NCBI GenBank assembly: GCA_020627825.1 | Contig: JAHDGD010000004.1 | Location: 39,102 to 82,769 of the forward strand | DNA length: 43,668 bases | From: Saprospiraceae bacterium | GTDB lineage: Bacteria; Bacteroidota; Bacteroidia; Chitinophagales; Saprospiraceae | Reading direction: 5' to 3' | Shown here: piece by piece, positions 15,159 through 23,275 of the stretch | How the letters are laid out: every line of letters begins with the position of its first letter | How positions within the stretch are numbered: position 1 is the stretch's first letter | Notes under the pieces: model-generated | Databases searched by the model: none | The model's input: only the letters and a program-made list of their open reading frames with translations | What the model was told of the DNA's origin: nothing | Position numbers and translations under genes: made by a program

Positions 15159-17528
15159 TTAAAACTCTATAGATAACCCGATTGTCGGCAACACTCTTCC
15201 GGTGTCACTATTTATCTCTTGTAACAGATATTGTGACGGATTATTTGGATCAACTTGAACCTCACCATTTTCATTGTAAATAGGAGATAAGTATGGAATT
15301 AATTGAAATTGATTGTTGTATAGATTTTGCAGATCCAAGAATGCAATAATCGTTGATTTATTTAAGAACCATTTTTTATCAATTCTAAAATCAAGTGCAT
15401 GAAACGCTGGTAATCTTTCTGAGTTTATTCTAGAATAATCAAATACTCCTCTTTGATTTGCATCCCATATATCAAGTTGCGAAGATAAATCAGCATTATA
15501 TGGTGTATATGGATTAGCTCCGGCATAAGTGAATTTTCCACCTATTGACCAATTTTTACCGAATGTCTTGCCAAGTATAATATTTAAAGCTGTTCTGTTG
15601 TCCCATGACGAAGGTATAAACTGCCCATTTATATCTTGAAATTCACTTACAATATAACTTGCAGAGCAATTATAAAACCAATTGTTATTTAATTTTTGCT
15701 GAATAAAAAATTCAATTCCATATGCCCGACCTTGCGAACTTGAATTAGCTTGTTGATTACCAACACTTACATATTCTCCATTTGCATTCGCATAAGAAAT
15801 AGAATCTCTTAGTAAAAATGGATATTGATCGTAATTTTTATAAAACAAATCAACATTGAATCGCGTTGCTTCATTAATTTCATAATCTAGCCCCCAACTA
15901 ATCTGACTTGATTGGATATATTCTAAGGAGTTGATATTGATTTGTTCTTCATTCTGTTTGTATGCTAGAAGTACATTGGGTACATGTTGGTAATATATTC
16001 CTGAACTTAAGGTAGTAGATATTTTAGGAGTTATAATATATTGCAAGGAAGCCCTTGGTGAAAGTTGACGAAATGGATTCATCATATTAGGTGCTAATGT
16101 ATTAGCATCCATTCGTAATCCGGCATATAAATTCCATCTTGAAGTTAAGTTTCTACTATAATCAAAGAATACACCATATTTTTGATAATTGAGTTCGCTA
16201 AAGTAGTCGAGGGTGTCAACAATCCCATTTCTTCCAGCGAAAATTGAATATTGGTCTAGATCGAAATCTGCAACATCGTAATTAACGCCATAGGTAAATG
16301 TATTTTTTGACTTTACGATTCTATTCTCTAATCTGATCTTTATTTCGTTGTCATGTGATTCATATGCTAACGATCGATCTTCTTCTTCACCTGTGTTTCC
16401 ATAAAATTTATCAGCTGTATTGTGAAATCTCGTTGTACTTACAACAAGAGTATAAAATCCATTTTCTGTGAAATGTTTATAGTTCATGCCAAACAACGTG
16501 GTATTCTGATCTCCTTCAGGTATAAAACCGGTATTGTAGAGAATTGCATCAGAAGCTTCAGCATCGGTGTTTAAACGGTATTTGTCGTATGCGCCTAGTC
16601 CAACAATAGTAATAAGATCATTGTTCGGTAGCCAAATTTTATGTTTGTATTGAAAATCTGTGAAAGCAGGTAAAACAGGTAAATCAAATGCTTTCAAAAG
16701 AAATTCTGTGTATGATTTTCTTGCACTTAAGATAAAGCTTGATCTTTTACCTAAAGGCCCCTCTATATGCATTCCGTATTCTGCTGCACCCAGTGTCAGT
16801 TTTGTCCCAAATCGATCACGTCTTCCTGCCTTTTGTTCCATTTCGAGGGTAGAACTTAATGTATTTCCTCTATTTACTTTAAATGAACCTGTACGAAATA
16901 CTGCACGACTGATAAGATCTGTATTGATTAAACCATTTGGCCCACCACTCAATCCTTGTACAGAGAAATGTGTAATAGCTGGAATTTCAATTTCGTCTAA
17001 ATAGTATGTGTTTTCAAAGGATCCTCCGCCTCTAACAATAATATTATATCCAAAAGATACGCGTGGAGCAACACCAGGGAAATTGCGAATAACTTTGGAC
17101 ATATCCATAACGGCACCAGGCATACGCTGGATTTCATCAATTTCAAGCGATTTAATATTATTTCCATTAATCGCAGAACGTTTTATCTTATCAGAGCTCA
17201 CCGTAACATTGACTATTTGTTCGGAAGGAGAAAGAGCAGTTTCTATAAAATTGGACTGAACAAGATAAACACGTTGTTCATAGATCAATGTTTTTTCATA
17301 TCCAATATGTGAAATATAGATATTATATAAACCCGGTTCAATTTCCAGCGACCATGCACCATCTTGATTGGAAACGGTCATAACATTAGCTTCTTTAATG
17401 CTAATGGTCGCCCCTTCAATAGGAGAGCGACTAGCTTCATCAATAATTCGTCCCTCTAAAACGGCTGTTTGACTTGAGAGAATTATTGTAAAAAGAAATG
17501 ATATAGTAAGGCTGAATATTTGTTTCAT
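15159..17528 (-). CDS. TonB-dependent receptor with CarboxypepD_reg-like N-terminal domain
   Basis: ATG 17528 gives a signal peptide (MKQIFSLTISFLFTIILSSQ). A regulatory-like domain follows (VLEGRIIDEASRSPIEGATI through YIVNI-type strands to about residue 105). The plug has MSKVIRNFPGVAPRVSF, NIIVRGGGSFENTYYLDE and SFKVNRGNTLSSTLEMEQK. The barrel ends TIGLSIEF. It is an outer-membrane importer powered by TonB; the substrate is unknown and no SusD gene adjoins it. The plug's FRTGSFKVNRGNTLSS segment resembles receptors annotated simply as TonB-dependent. The gene lies between the DUF6580-like gene and the BtuB-type receptor on the same strand, each with its own -7 element, so they look co-located rather than strictly polycistronic. 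Confidence 0.88.
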   Translation of the reverse strand: MKQIFSLTISFLFTIILSSQTAVLEGRIIDEASRSPIEGATISIKEANVMTVSNQDGAWSLEIEPGLYNIYISHIGYEKTLIYEQRVYLVQSNFIETALSPSEQIVNVTVSSDKIKRSAINGNNIKSLEIDEIQRMPGAVMDMSKVIRNFPGVAPRVSFGYNIIVRGGGSFENTYYLDEIEIPAITHFSVQGLSGGPNGLINTDLISRAVFRTGSFKVNRGNTLSSTLEMEQKAGRRDRFGTKLTLGAAEYGMHIEGPLGKRSSFILSARKSYTEFLLKAFDLPVLPAFTDFQYKHKIWLPNNDLITIVGLGAYDKYRLNTDAEASDAILYNTGFIPEGDQNTTLFGMNYKHFTENGFYTLVVSTTRFHNTADKFYGNTGEEEDRSLAYESHDNEIKIRLENRIVKSKNTFTYGVNYDVADFDLDQYSIFAGRNGIVDTLDYFSELNYQKYGVFFDYSRNLTSRWNLYAGLRMDANTLAPNMMNPFRQLSPRASLQYIITPKISTTLSSGIYYQHVPNVLLAYKQNEEQININSLEYIQSSQISWGLDYEINEATRFNVDLFYKNYDQYPFLLRDSISYANANGEYVSVGNQQANSSSQGRAYGIEFFIQQKLNNNWFYNCSASYIVSEFQDINGQFIPSSWDNRTALNIILGKTFGKNWSIGGKFTYAGANPYTPYNADLSSQLDIWDANQRGVFDYSRINSERLPAFHALDFRIDKKWFLNKSTIIAFLDLQNLYNNQFQLIPYLSPIYNENGEVQVDPNNPSQYLLQEINSDTGRVLPTIGLSIEF

Positions 17529-17544
17529 ATATAGTATTCAACCA

Positions 17545-17574
17545 CAAAATTACTATGAATGTTATAAGGATCAA
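17545..17574 (-). promoter_or_regulatory. Promoter of the 15159-17528 receptor gene
   Basis: On the minus strand TAATTTTG (plus coordinates 17545-17552) is an exact -7 match. A TTG (17572-17574) lies 19 bp further upstream as the -33 element. Confidence 0.7.
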
Positions 17575-17614
17575 GTTGACTTACGTCAAAATAATGTCAC
17601 ATAATGAAGTGAAA

Positions 17615-18187
17615 CTATTTTTTTTCATAAGATAATTGTGGGATAATTAATCTTGCTCCATGATAAATGAAAAAGAAGAAAGAAACAAAACATAAATCCG
17701 CTAATAAAGAAGTCTGAAAGAATGGTATTCCTGCTACGATAGAGGCAAAAAGACCAGATATTGTATTAGGGTATAATCCGAATGGATCAAAAATCCATGA
17801 ACCTGTATTTGTTAAAACAAAGAATAGAATCGATGAAACGATACTAAGGTTTAAAATATTAAAAATGGAATTTTTATTACCGAAAGCTTTACCTAATATG
17901 TAAATAATTATATAGCTTAAAGCAGTAAATATCATATAATTACTAAACCATATAATGCCTTCTTTGTCTGGGTAATAAATAGAAAGTACGGTGTTGTTTA
18001 AAATAAAATCACTTAAATAGAATAAAGAGAAAACTACAAAGAAAGATTTCCACTTACTTTTGGAGGCAACTCCAATAAACAAAAAAGTAGCTAGAACTGG
18101 TGAAAAGTTCGGAACATTTGGTAACAATCTATAAGCAAAGGCTAAAATCGCAATAGTAAAGATTAAAAATACATTACTAAACTTCAT
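17615..18187 (-). CDS. DUF6580-like integral membrane protein, putative transport component
   Basis: A 190-aa polytopic protein with about five or six hydrophobic helices. Features I associate with the DUF6580 family are RLLPNVPNFSPVLATFLFIG near residues 20-40, SDFILNN around 60, and TNTGSWIFDPFGLYPNTISG and AGIPFFQTSLLADL in the second half. The family is thought to resemble substrate-binding (S) components of ECF transporters, but no substrate is proven. It is the first gene of a same-strand set with two TonB receptors, so it may carry the same ligand over the inner membrane. I looked for a cobalamin riboswitch upstream and saw none. ATG 18187 is well placed behind a -7 element. Confidence 0.7.
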   Translation of the reverse strand: MKFSNVFLIFTIAILAFAYRLLPNVPNFSPVLATFLFIGVASKSKWKSFFVVFSLFYLSDFILNNTVLSIYYPDKEGIIWFSNYMIFTALSYIIIYILGKAFGNKNSIFNILNLSIVSSILFFVLTNTGSWIFDPFGLYPNTISGLFASIVAGIPFFQTSLLADLCFVSFFFFIYHGARLIIPQLSYEKK

Positions 18188-18221
18188 AACTTTTAATTTT
18201 CTTTATACTTAGAAACTGTTG

Positions 18222-18229
18222 CAAAGGTA
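18222..18229 (-). promoter_or_regulatory. Promoter -7 element of the DUF6580-like gene
   Basis: On the minus strand TACCTTTG followed by C, an exact consensus match 34 bp before the start codon. The -33 element is not obvious. Confidence 0.6.
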
Positions 18230-18302
18230 CAGAATTATATAGAACTTAAAGTATCAATGAAGTCAATTGCTTATCTTCGCTTTTCAAAAAAAAAATAGTA
18301 AA

Positions 18303-20171
18303 GTGAAAAATATAGTAATCCTTCTTTTTGTATGCTACACATCATATTTAGCCGCTCAGCCATCCGCAAGTTATTGGCAGCAAGAAGTACAGTATAAAAT
18401 GGATATTGATGTTGATGTAAAGAAAAATCAATTTACAGGAATTCAAGAATTGGAATACACCAATAATTCACCTGATACCTTGAATCGTGTTTTTTATCAT
18501 CTATATTATAATGCTTTTCAACCCGGTTCAGTAATGGATGAAAGAAATAAATATCTTCCTGATGTTGACCCAAGAGTAGGAGACCGCATACCTAAACTAA
18601 GGAAAAAAGAAATAGGGTTTCACGATATTAAATCGCTGAAATTGGGTAAAAAGACAGTTACATTCAATGTTAATGGTACAATTCTAGAATGTTTTTTACC
18701 AAATCCTATCTTACCAGGTGAAACAGTAACACTTCGAATGGAATTTCTAAGTCAAATACCTTTACAAATTCGAAGAACAGGAAGAGATAATAAGGAGGGG
18801 GTTAGATATAGCATGTCACAGTGGTATCCTAAAATTTGTGAATACGATGCTGAAGGGTGGCATCCTAATCCCTATATAGGAAGAGAATTCCATAGTCCAT
18901 GGGGTGATTTTGAGGTAAACATTACAATTGATAAATCTTACGTTCTTGGCGCTACAGGAGTACTATTAAATTATAATGAAGTAGGTAAGGGGTACCAAGC
19001 AATTGATCTTATTGTTCCTGAGCCAGAAGGAGATAAAATTACTTGGCAATATAAGGCAGAAAATGTAATCGACTTTGTATGGGCTGCAGATCCAGACTAT
19101 GTGGTAAAAATGAAAAAAGCATATGATGGTACAAGGATGTATTTTGTTTATCAGCCAGGAGAAGAAACAAATGAAAATTGGTCGTTATTACCTAATATTA
19201 TGGATGAGGCACTACAATTTATGAATAAGAGATATGGAAAATATCCGTATCCACAATATTCATTTATTCAAGGTGGAGATGGTGGTATGGAGTATCCAAT
19301 GGCCACATTGATAACAGGTAATAGGAATTTAGGATCCTTAGTAGGAGTTTCAGTTCATGAGTGGATGCACAGTTGGTATCAATTCATGTTAGCTACAAAT
19401 GAAGCATTATATCCATGGATGGATGAAGGCTTTACCACATTTGGTACCAATGAAACAATGAATTATCTTCGCACAAAAGGAGTTTTGAAAGGTGAAGTTC
19501 AAGAAAATGAACATGCAAGATCCTATTTGAGCTACGGGAATTTAGCAAATTCAGGCCAAGAAGAAGCCCTATCAACTCACTCAGATCATTACATGACGAA
19601 TACAGCTTATGGAATAGGGTCTTATTCCAAAGGTAATGTCTTCCTTAATCAAGTTGAATATATACTAGGAGAAGAAGTTTTTGCAAAAGCTTTACACCGA
19701 TACTTTAATGAATGGAAATTTAAACACCCTACACCTAAAGATTTCATAAGAATAATGGAGAAAGAAAGTGGTTTTGTGTTGGATTGGTATTTAGAGTATT
19801 TTGTATATACAACTAAGCAAATTGACTATACTATTTCTTCTGTTTCCAATAAAGGACTTATACCAAAAGCTGAAGTTACAGTGCAAAGGATTGGTGAAAT
19901 GCCAATGCCTTTGGATGTATTGGTAGAGTATACAGATGGAAGCAAAGAGATTTATTACATTCCACTTGATATCATGAGAGGAGAAAAATCACAGGACTCT
20001 TCTTTATATCCAGATTTAGCTTACAATGTTTTACAAGATTGGAATTGGGTGAATAAAGAGTATGTTTTCAAATTGAAGAAAGGAAAGAATAAAATAAAAT
20101 CTATTGACATCAATCCTTCAATGAAATTAGCAGATATCAATCCAGATAACAATATTTTTGAAAATAATTAA
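18303..20171 (+). CDS. M1-family metallopeptidase (aminopeptidase N type), exported
   Basis: I choose GTG 18303, which gives MKNIVILLFVCYTSYLAAQ as the signal peptide. The longer frame from TTG 18267 would add an unlikely leader that covers a near-consensus -7 (TATCTTCGC). Numbering from 18303, the exopeptidase motif is GGMEYP at 327-332 (GxMEN variant), the zinc site is HEWMH at 352-356, and the second Glu is in WMDEGFTTF (E375). The M1 fold continues to a C-terminal domain ending SMKLADINPDNN. It probably trims peptides in the periplasm. The length, 622 aa, is normal for Bacteroidota M1 proteins. It is divergent from the DUF6580-like gene. Confidence 0.9.
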   Translation: MKNIVILLFVCYTSYLAAQPSASYWQQEVQYKMDIDVDVKKNQFTGIQELEYTNNSPDTLNRVFYHLYYNAFQPGSVMDERNKYLPDVDPRVGDRIPKLRKKEIGFHDIKSLKLGKKTVTFNVNGTILECFLPNPILPGETVTLRMEFLSQIPLQIRRTGRDNKEGVRYSMSQWYPKICEYDAEGWHPNPYIGREFHSPWGDFEVNITIDKSYVLGATGVLLNYNEVGKGYQAIDLIVPEPEGDKITWQYKAENVIDFVWAADPDYVVKMKKAYDGTRMYFVYQPGEETNENWSLLPNIMDEALQFMNKRYGKYPYPQYSFIQGGDGGMEYPMATLITGNRNLGSLVGVSVHEWMHSWYQFMLATNEALYPWMDEGFTTFGTNETMNYLRTKGVLKGEVQENEHARSYLSYGNLANSGQEEALSTHSDHYMTNTAYGIGSYSKGNVFLNQVEYILGEEVFAKALHRYFNEWKFKHPTPKDFIRIMEKESGFVLDWYLEYFVYTTKQIDYTISSVSNKGLIPKAEVTVQRIGEMPMPLDVLVEYTDGSKEIYYIPLDIMRGEKSQDSSLYPDLAYNVLQDWNWVNKEYVFKLKKGKNKIKSIDINPSMKLADINPDNNIFENN

Positions 20172-20301
20172 AAATTACCAACCCTTTAGATTCATATTTC
20201 GTCTATACAATTGAAGCCATTATAAAATGCTATTTAAGAGCAAGTTGATGGGTTGAAATGTTTATATTTACTAAGCTATCATATTTAAGAGCTTACAGTA
20301 T

Positions 20302-20847
20302 ATGACCGAAATAGAATTAATAAAAGGATGTCAAAATAATGAGCGAAAAGCACAAGAAATGCTTTATCGAAAATATTTTGGTATTGTTAAATCTATCTGT
20401 CTACGGTATACTCAAGATGAAGATAAGTTGATCTCCATTATCAATGATAGTTTTCTAAAAGTATTCAAAGGTATTTCAAATTATCAAGCGACAGGCTCAT
20501 TTGAAGGGTGGTTGAGAAGAACATCATTCAATGCATTAAGTGATTATTTTAGAAAAGATAATCGATATACTAAACATACTAGTTTTGATATTCCTGAACA
20601 ATCTCAAAACAGTGAAGCAATTGTTGATTTATATTATGCTGATTTACTTGATGTTGTTGATATGTTGCCAGAAACTACAAAAGTTGTATTTAAAAAGTAT
20701 GCAATTGAGGGATACACGCATAAAGAAATAGGAGAATGTATGGGGTTTTCAGATGGAACTTCCAAATGGCATTTATTTGAGGCAAGGAAAAAATTGAAAA
20801 ATATTCTCAAATCCAGAGGATCAAAAATTATGGGATATGTTGGATAA
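20302..20847 (+). CDS. ECF-type RNA polymerase sigma factor
   Basis: Region 2 spans about residues 20-90 (MLYRKYFGIVKSICLRYTQD ... FLKVFKGI ... FEGWLRRTSFNALSDYFRK). Region 4, with its helix-turn-helix, spans about 115-175 (MLPETTKVVFKKYAIEGYTH, KEIGECMGFSDGTSKWHLFE, ARKKLKNIL). No region 3 is present and the length is 181 aa, as in extracytoplasmic-function sigma factors. It should direct RNA polymerase to a small regulon, possibly its own operon. It overlaps the next gene by 11 bp, the usual arrangement with a membrane regulator. A weak -7-like TATATTTA is at 20263-20270; I do not rely on it. Confidence 0.9.
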   Translation: MTEIELIKGCQNNERKAQEMLYRKYFGIVKSICLRYTQDEDKLISIINDSFLKVFKGISNYQATGSFEGWLRRTSFNALSDYFRKDNRYTKHTSFDIPEQSQNSEAIVDLYYADLLDVVDMLPETTKVVFKKYAIEGYTHKEIGECMGFSDGTSKWHLFEARKKLKNILKSRGSKIMGYVG

Positions 20848-22168
20848 TAAGACATTTGAAGATAAAGCATGGGATCAAATGAGTATAATGCTCGACAAGG
20901 AAATGCCAACTCGTAAAGTTGTGCCATTTTGGAGAAGATGGTATTCTTTATTGGTTTTGTTCATGTTTTGCAGTGGTACGATCTACATGTTGTTTTATGA
21001 TCAAGCGGGAGGAAATACAATGCATAAAGAGCATAATGTAAGTTCACAATTTATAGCAGAAAATTCAATTTATGTTAATGAGAATAGCGGTATAGAAAGA
21101 TTAAATTCTACTTCTAAAGAATCAGAAAATACAATAAAAGAGATAGAAGTTGAAAGAAAATTTATTCAAGAATCTAGTGTTGAGGAGCCATCTTCAAATT
21201 CTATAATAGCTTATAATGCTGGTTTTGATAGTCCTAGTGATCTTGATGAGCAATCTGGAAATGACCTCGTTTTTTCTGTTATCAATAATTCTAAAGATGT
21301 TCAAGATGAAGAAAACGTTCAATTTTCTCAAGTCCAGTCAACATTTTCAAGTGTTTCTTTTTCAGAATCTAATACTTCAAACGAGCAATCAAAAGTAGTA
21401 TTTAGCAACGAAAATGAGGTGATTGCTTTTGAGCAAAATGCCCAGTCAAAAGGATCTATTGAGGATCTTCCAACAAGATTGTTCGTTAGCGAATTTCCTA
21501 TTCGTTCAATGTTTAGTGAATCAATATTAAGTGCTAAGAATCAAGATAAACACGAGAGTCTATTTAAAGAATCTCTACTTCCAAATCCTACTGTTTTTAA
21601 TAGATTGAATTTAGATTTCGGTCTAGTTGCAGGTCTGAATTATTATACAGATTTTCAATCGTTATCTAGATTTGTTGGATTCGAAACTTCTATTGGAAAG
21701 CGGTATAGTCGATGGAGATTAAGTACTGGGCTTCAATATGAAGACGTTTCGTTGAATAAAATTGAAACAGCTTCGAGAGAACTAGATTTAGTTGAAGACA
21801 ATAATGCTCCTGGATGGAATGTGAATGAATCTTCCATTTCTATTGAAAATATTACACAGTTGAATATACCATTGACGATACGTTATACTATCAATCGATT
21901 TGGTTTTAGTTTTGGGATAAACAACAGCATTATTTTAAGCCAAACAGGAGCAGATCCATTTGATCTTAGTAATGGTTCGATAAATCTTAATACTGTTGAT
22001 AATACTTTGTACCGAGTTGGATTGATTAAAAGGATATCGTATTCATTTTCTAATTCGTTTTCAACGGGCTTAACATATAAATATGATTTATCTCCGTTCA
22101 ATACTGGCTTTTCCAATGAATCTAAACGTCTTCATGCTTTAGGAGCACATTTGAAATACACATTCTAA
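20837..22168 (+). CDS. One-helix membrane protein with C-terminal outer-membrane-barrel-like domain, probable partner of the ECF sigma
   Basis: ATG 20837 overlaps the sigma gene. A short cytoplasmic N-terminus (EDKAWDQMSIMLDKEMP) precedes a single hydrophobic helix (YSLLVLFMFCSGTIYMLFY, about residues 36-54). A low-complexity Ser/Glu/Asn-rich stretch of ~180 residues follows. The last ~190 residues look like a PorT/OmpW-type small beta-barrel (LDFGLVAGLNYYTDFQSLSR ... LGAHLKYTF). In Bacteroidota such genes often follow ECF sigma genes and are assumed to control them. The N-terminus would bind sigma, but I see no zinc anti-sigma motif. The barrel would reach the outer membrane only if the linker spans the periplasm. 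The role is inferred from context and topology. Confidence 0.65.
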   Translation: MLDNKTFEDKAWDQMSIMLDKEMPTRKVVPFWRRWYSLLVLFMFCSGTIYMLFYDQAGGNTMHKEHNVSSQFIAENSIYVNENSGIERLNSTSKESENTIKEIEVERKFIQESSVEEPSSNSIIAYNAGFDSPSDLDEQSGNDLVFSVINNSKDVQDEENVQFSQVQSTFSSVSFSESNTSNEQSKVVFSNENEVIAFEQNAQSKGSIEDLPTRLFVSEFPIRSMFSESILSAKNQDKHESLFKESLLPNPTVFNRLNLDFGLVAGLNYYTDFQSLSRFVGFETSIGKRYSRWRLSTGLQYEDVSLNKIETASRELDLVEDNNAPGWNVNESSISIENITQLNIPLTIRYTINRFGFSFGINNSIILSQTGADPFDLSNGSINLNTVDNTLYRVGLIKRISYSFSNSFSTGLTYKYDLSPFNTGFSNESKRLHALGAHLKYTF

Positions 22169-22263
22169 AACTATATTGGCCATTTAGTCAAGCTCCACCT
22201 AATACCGATAGAATGCCTATATGGCTTGATCATTTAACTTCTTTTATAATTAATCTTTTTTTC

Positions 22264-22271
22264 TATTTTTG
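22264..22271 (+). promoter_or_regulatory. Promoter -7 element of pdhB
   Basis: TATTTTTG followed by CG matches the -7 consensus and lies 22 bp before the pdhB start. No TTG is at the expected -33 distance, only a T-rich stretch. Confidence 0.6.
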
Positions 22272-22293
22272 CGTTCTTAAAAGATAAAAAACG

Positions 22294-23274
22294 ATGAGTA
22301 GAATTCTAAATCTAAGAGATGCCTTAAATGAAGCGATGAGAGAGGAAATGAGAAGAGATGAAAATGTCTTTTTGATGGGAGAGGAGGTTGCTGAATATAA
22401 TGGAGCTTACAAAGTGAGCAAAGGCATGTTGGATGAATTTGGACCAAAGCGAGTGATAGATACGCCAATTGCTGAGTTAGGATTCGCTGGAATAGGTGTT
22501 GGAGCTGCTATGAATGGTTTAAAGCCGATCGTAGAATTTATGACATGGAATTTTGCTGTTTTAGCGTTTGACCAGATCGTAAATAATGCTGCAAAAACTG
22601 TATCCCAATCTGCGGGAGAATTTCATTGTCCTATCGTTTTTAGAGGACCTTCAGGTTCAGCAGGGCAACTTGCACAACAGCATTCACAGACATTCGAAGC
22701 ATGGATGGCTAATACTCCAGGATTAAAAGTTATTTCATGTATTGATCCAGCGGATGCAAAGGGCCTTTTGAAATCAGCAATACGAGATGAAGATCCGGTA
22801 TGTGTGATGGAATCCGAAATCATGTATGGTTTTAAAGGCGAAGTTCCTGAAGGAGAAATACTTGTTCCCATAGGGAAAGCCGCAATTCGAAGAGAAGGAT
22901 CTGATGTTACGATTGTATCATTTAATAAAATGATAGAAGTTGCGAAAAGTGCAGCAGATGAATTAGCAAAAGATGGTATCTCTGCTGAAGTAATTGATTT
23001 AAGGACAATTCGACCTCTCGATTATGAAACTATTGTTGAATCTGTAAAGAAAACGAATAGATTAGTTGTTGTTGATGAAAGCTGGCCATTCTCAGGCGTT
23101 TCTGCTGAAATTACTTATGAGGTGCAAAAATTTGCATTTGATTATCTTGATGCCCCAGTAGTTCGTGTAAATAGTGCTGATACAAGTTTACCATATGCAC
23201 CAACTTTAGTAGAAGCCTACTTACCGAATCCTGCAAAAGTAATTGCAGCTGTAAATCAAGTTATGTATAGATAG
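22294..23274 (+). CDS. pdhB: Pyruvate dehydrogenase E1 component, beta subunit
   Basis: The beta subunit of the alpha2-beta2 type E1 binds thiamine diphosphate and feeds acetyl groups to the E2 lipoyl domain in acetyl-CoA formation. Hallmarks: LRDALNEAMREEMRRDENVF, MGEEVAEYNGAYKVSKG, PIAELGFAGIGVGAAMNGLK, IVFRGPSG, SQTFEAWMANTPGLKVI, VSFNKMIEVA and AEVIDLRTIRPLD. At 326 aa it is standard. Branched-chain 2-oxoacid E1-beta is a close relative, but the PDH form is favoured by overall similarity. The alpha subunit is not adjacent, which is common in Bacteroidota. It has its own promoter and abuts the convergent subtilase gene with one base between the stops. Confidence 0.9.
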   Translation: MSRILNLRDALNEAMREEMRRDENVFLMGEEVAEYNGAYKVSKGMLDEFGPKRVIDTPIAELGFAGIGVGAAMNGLKPIVEFMTWNFAVLAFDQIVNNAAKTVSQSAGEFHCPIVFRGPSGSAGQLAQQHSQTFEAWMANTPGLKVISCIDPADAKGLLKSAIRDEDPVCVMESEIMYGFKGEVPEGEILVPIGKAAIRREGSDVTIVSFNKMIEVAKSAADELAKDGISAEVIDLRTIRPLDYETIVESVKKTNRLVVVDESWPFSGVSAEITYEVQKFAFDYLDAPVVRVNSADTSLPYAPTLVEAYLPNPAKVIAAVNQVMYR

Positions 23275-23275
23275 A

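Noticed and set aside
18188-18302. Cobalamin riboswitch before the DUF6580-like and receptor genes
   Set aside because: The gaps are too short for the element and no B12-box-like sequence is visible.
22169-22263. Structured leader or small RNA upstream of pdhB
   Set aside because: TCAAGC and GCTTGA can pair, but over a long loop with no supporting stems. There is no known element.
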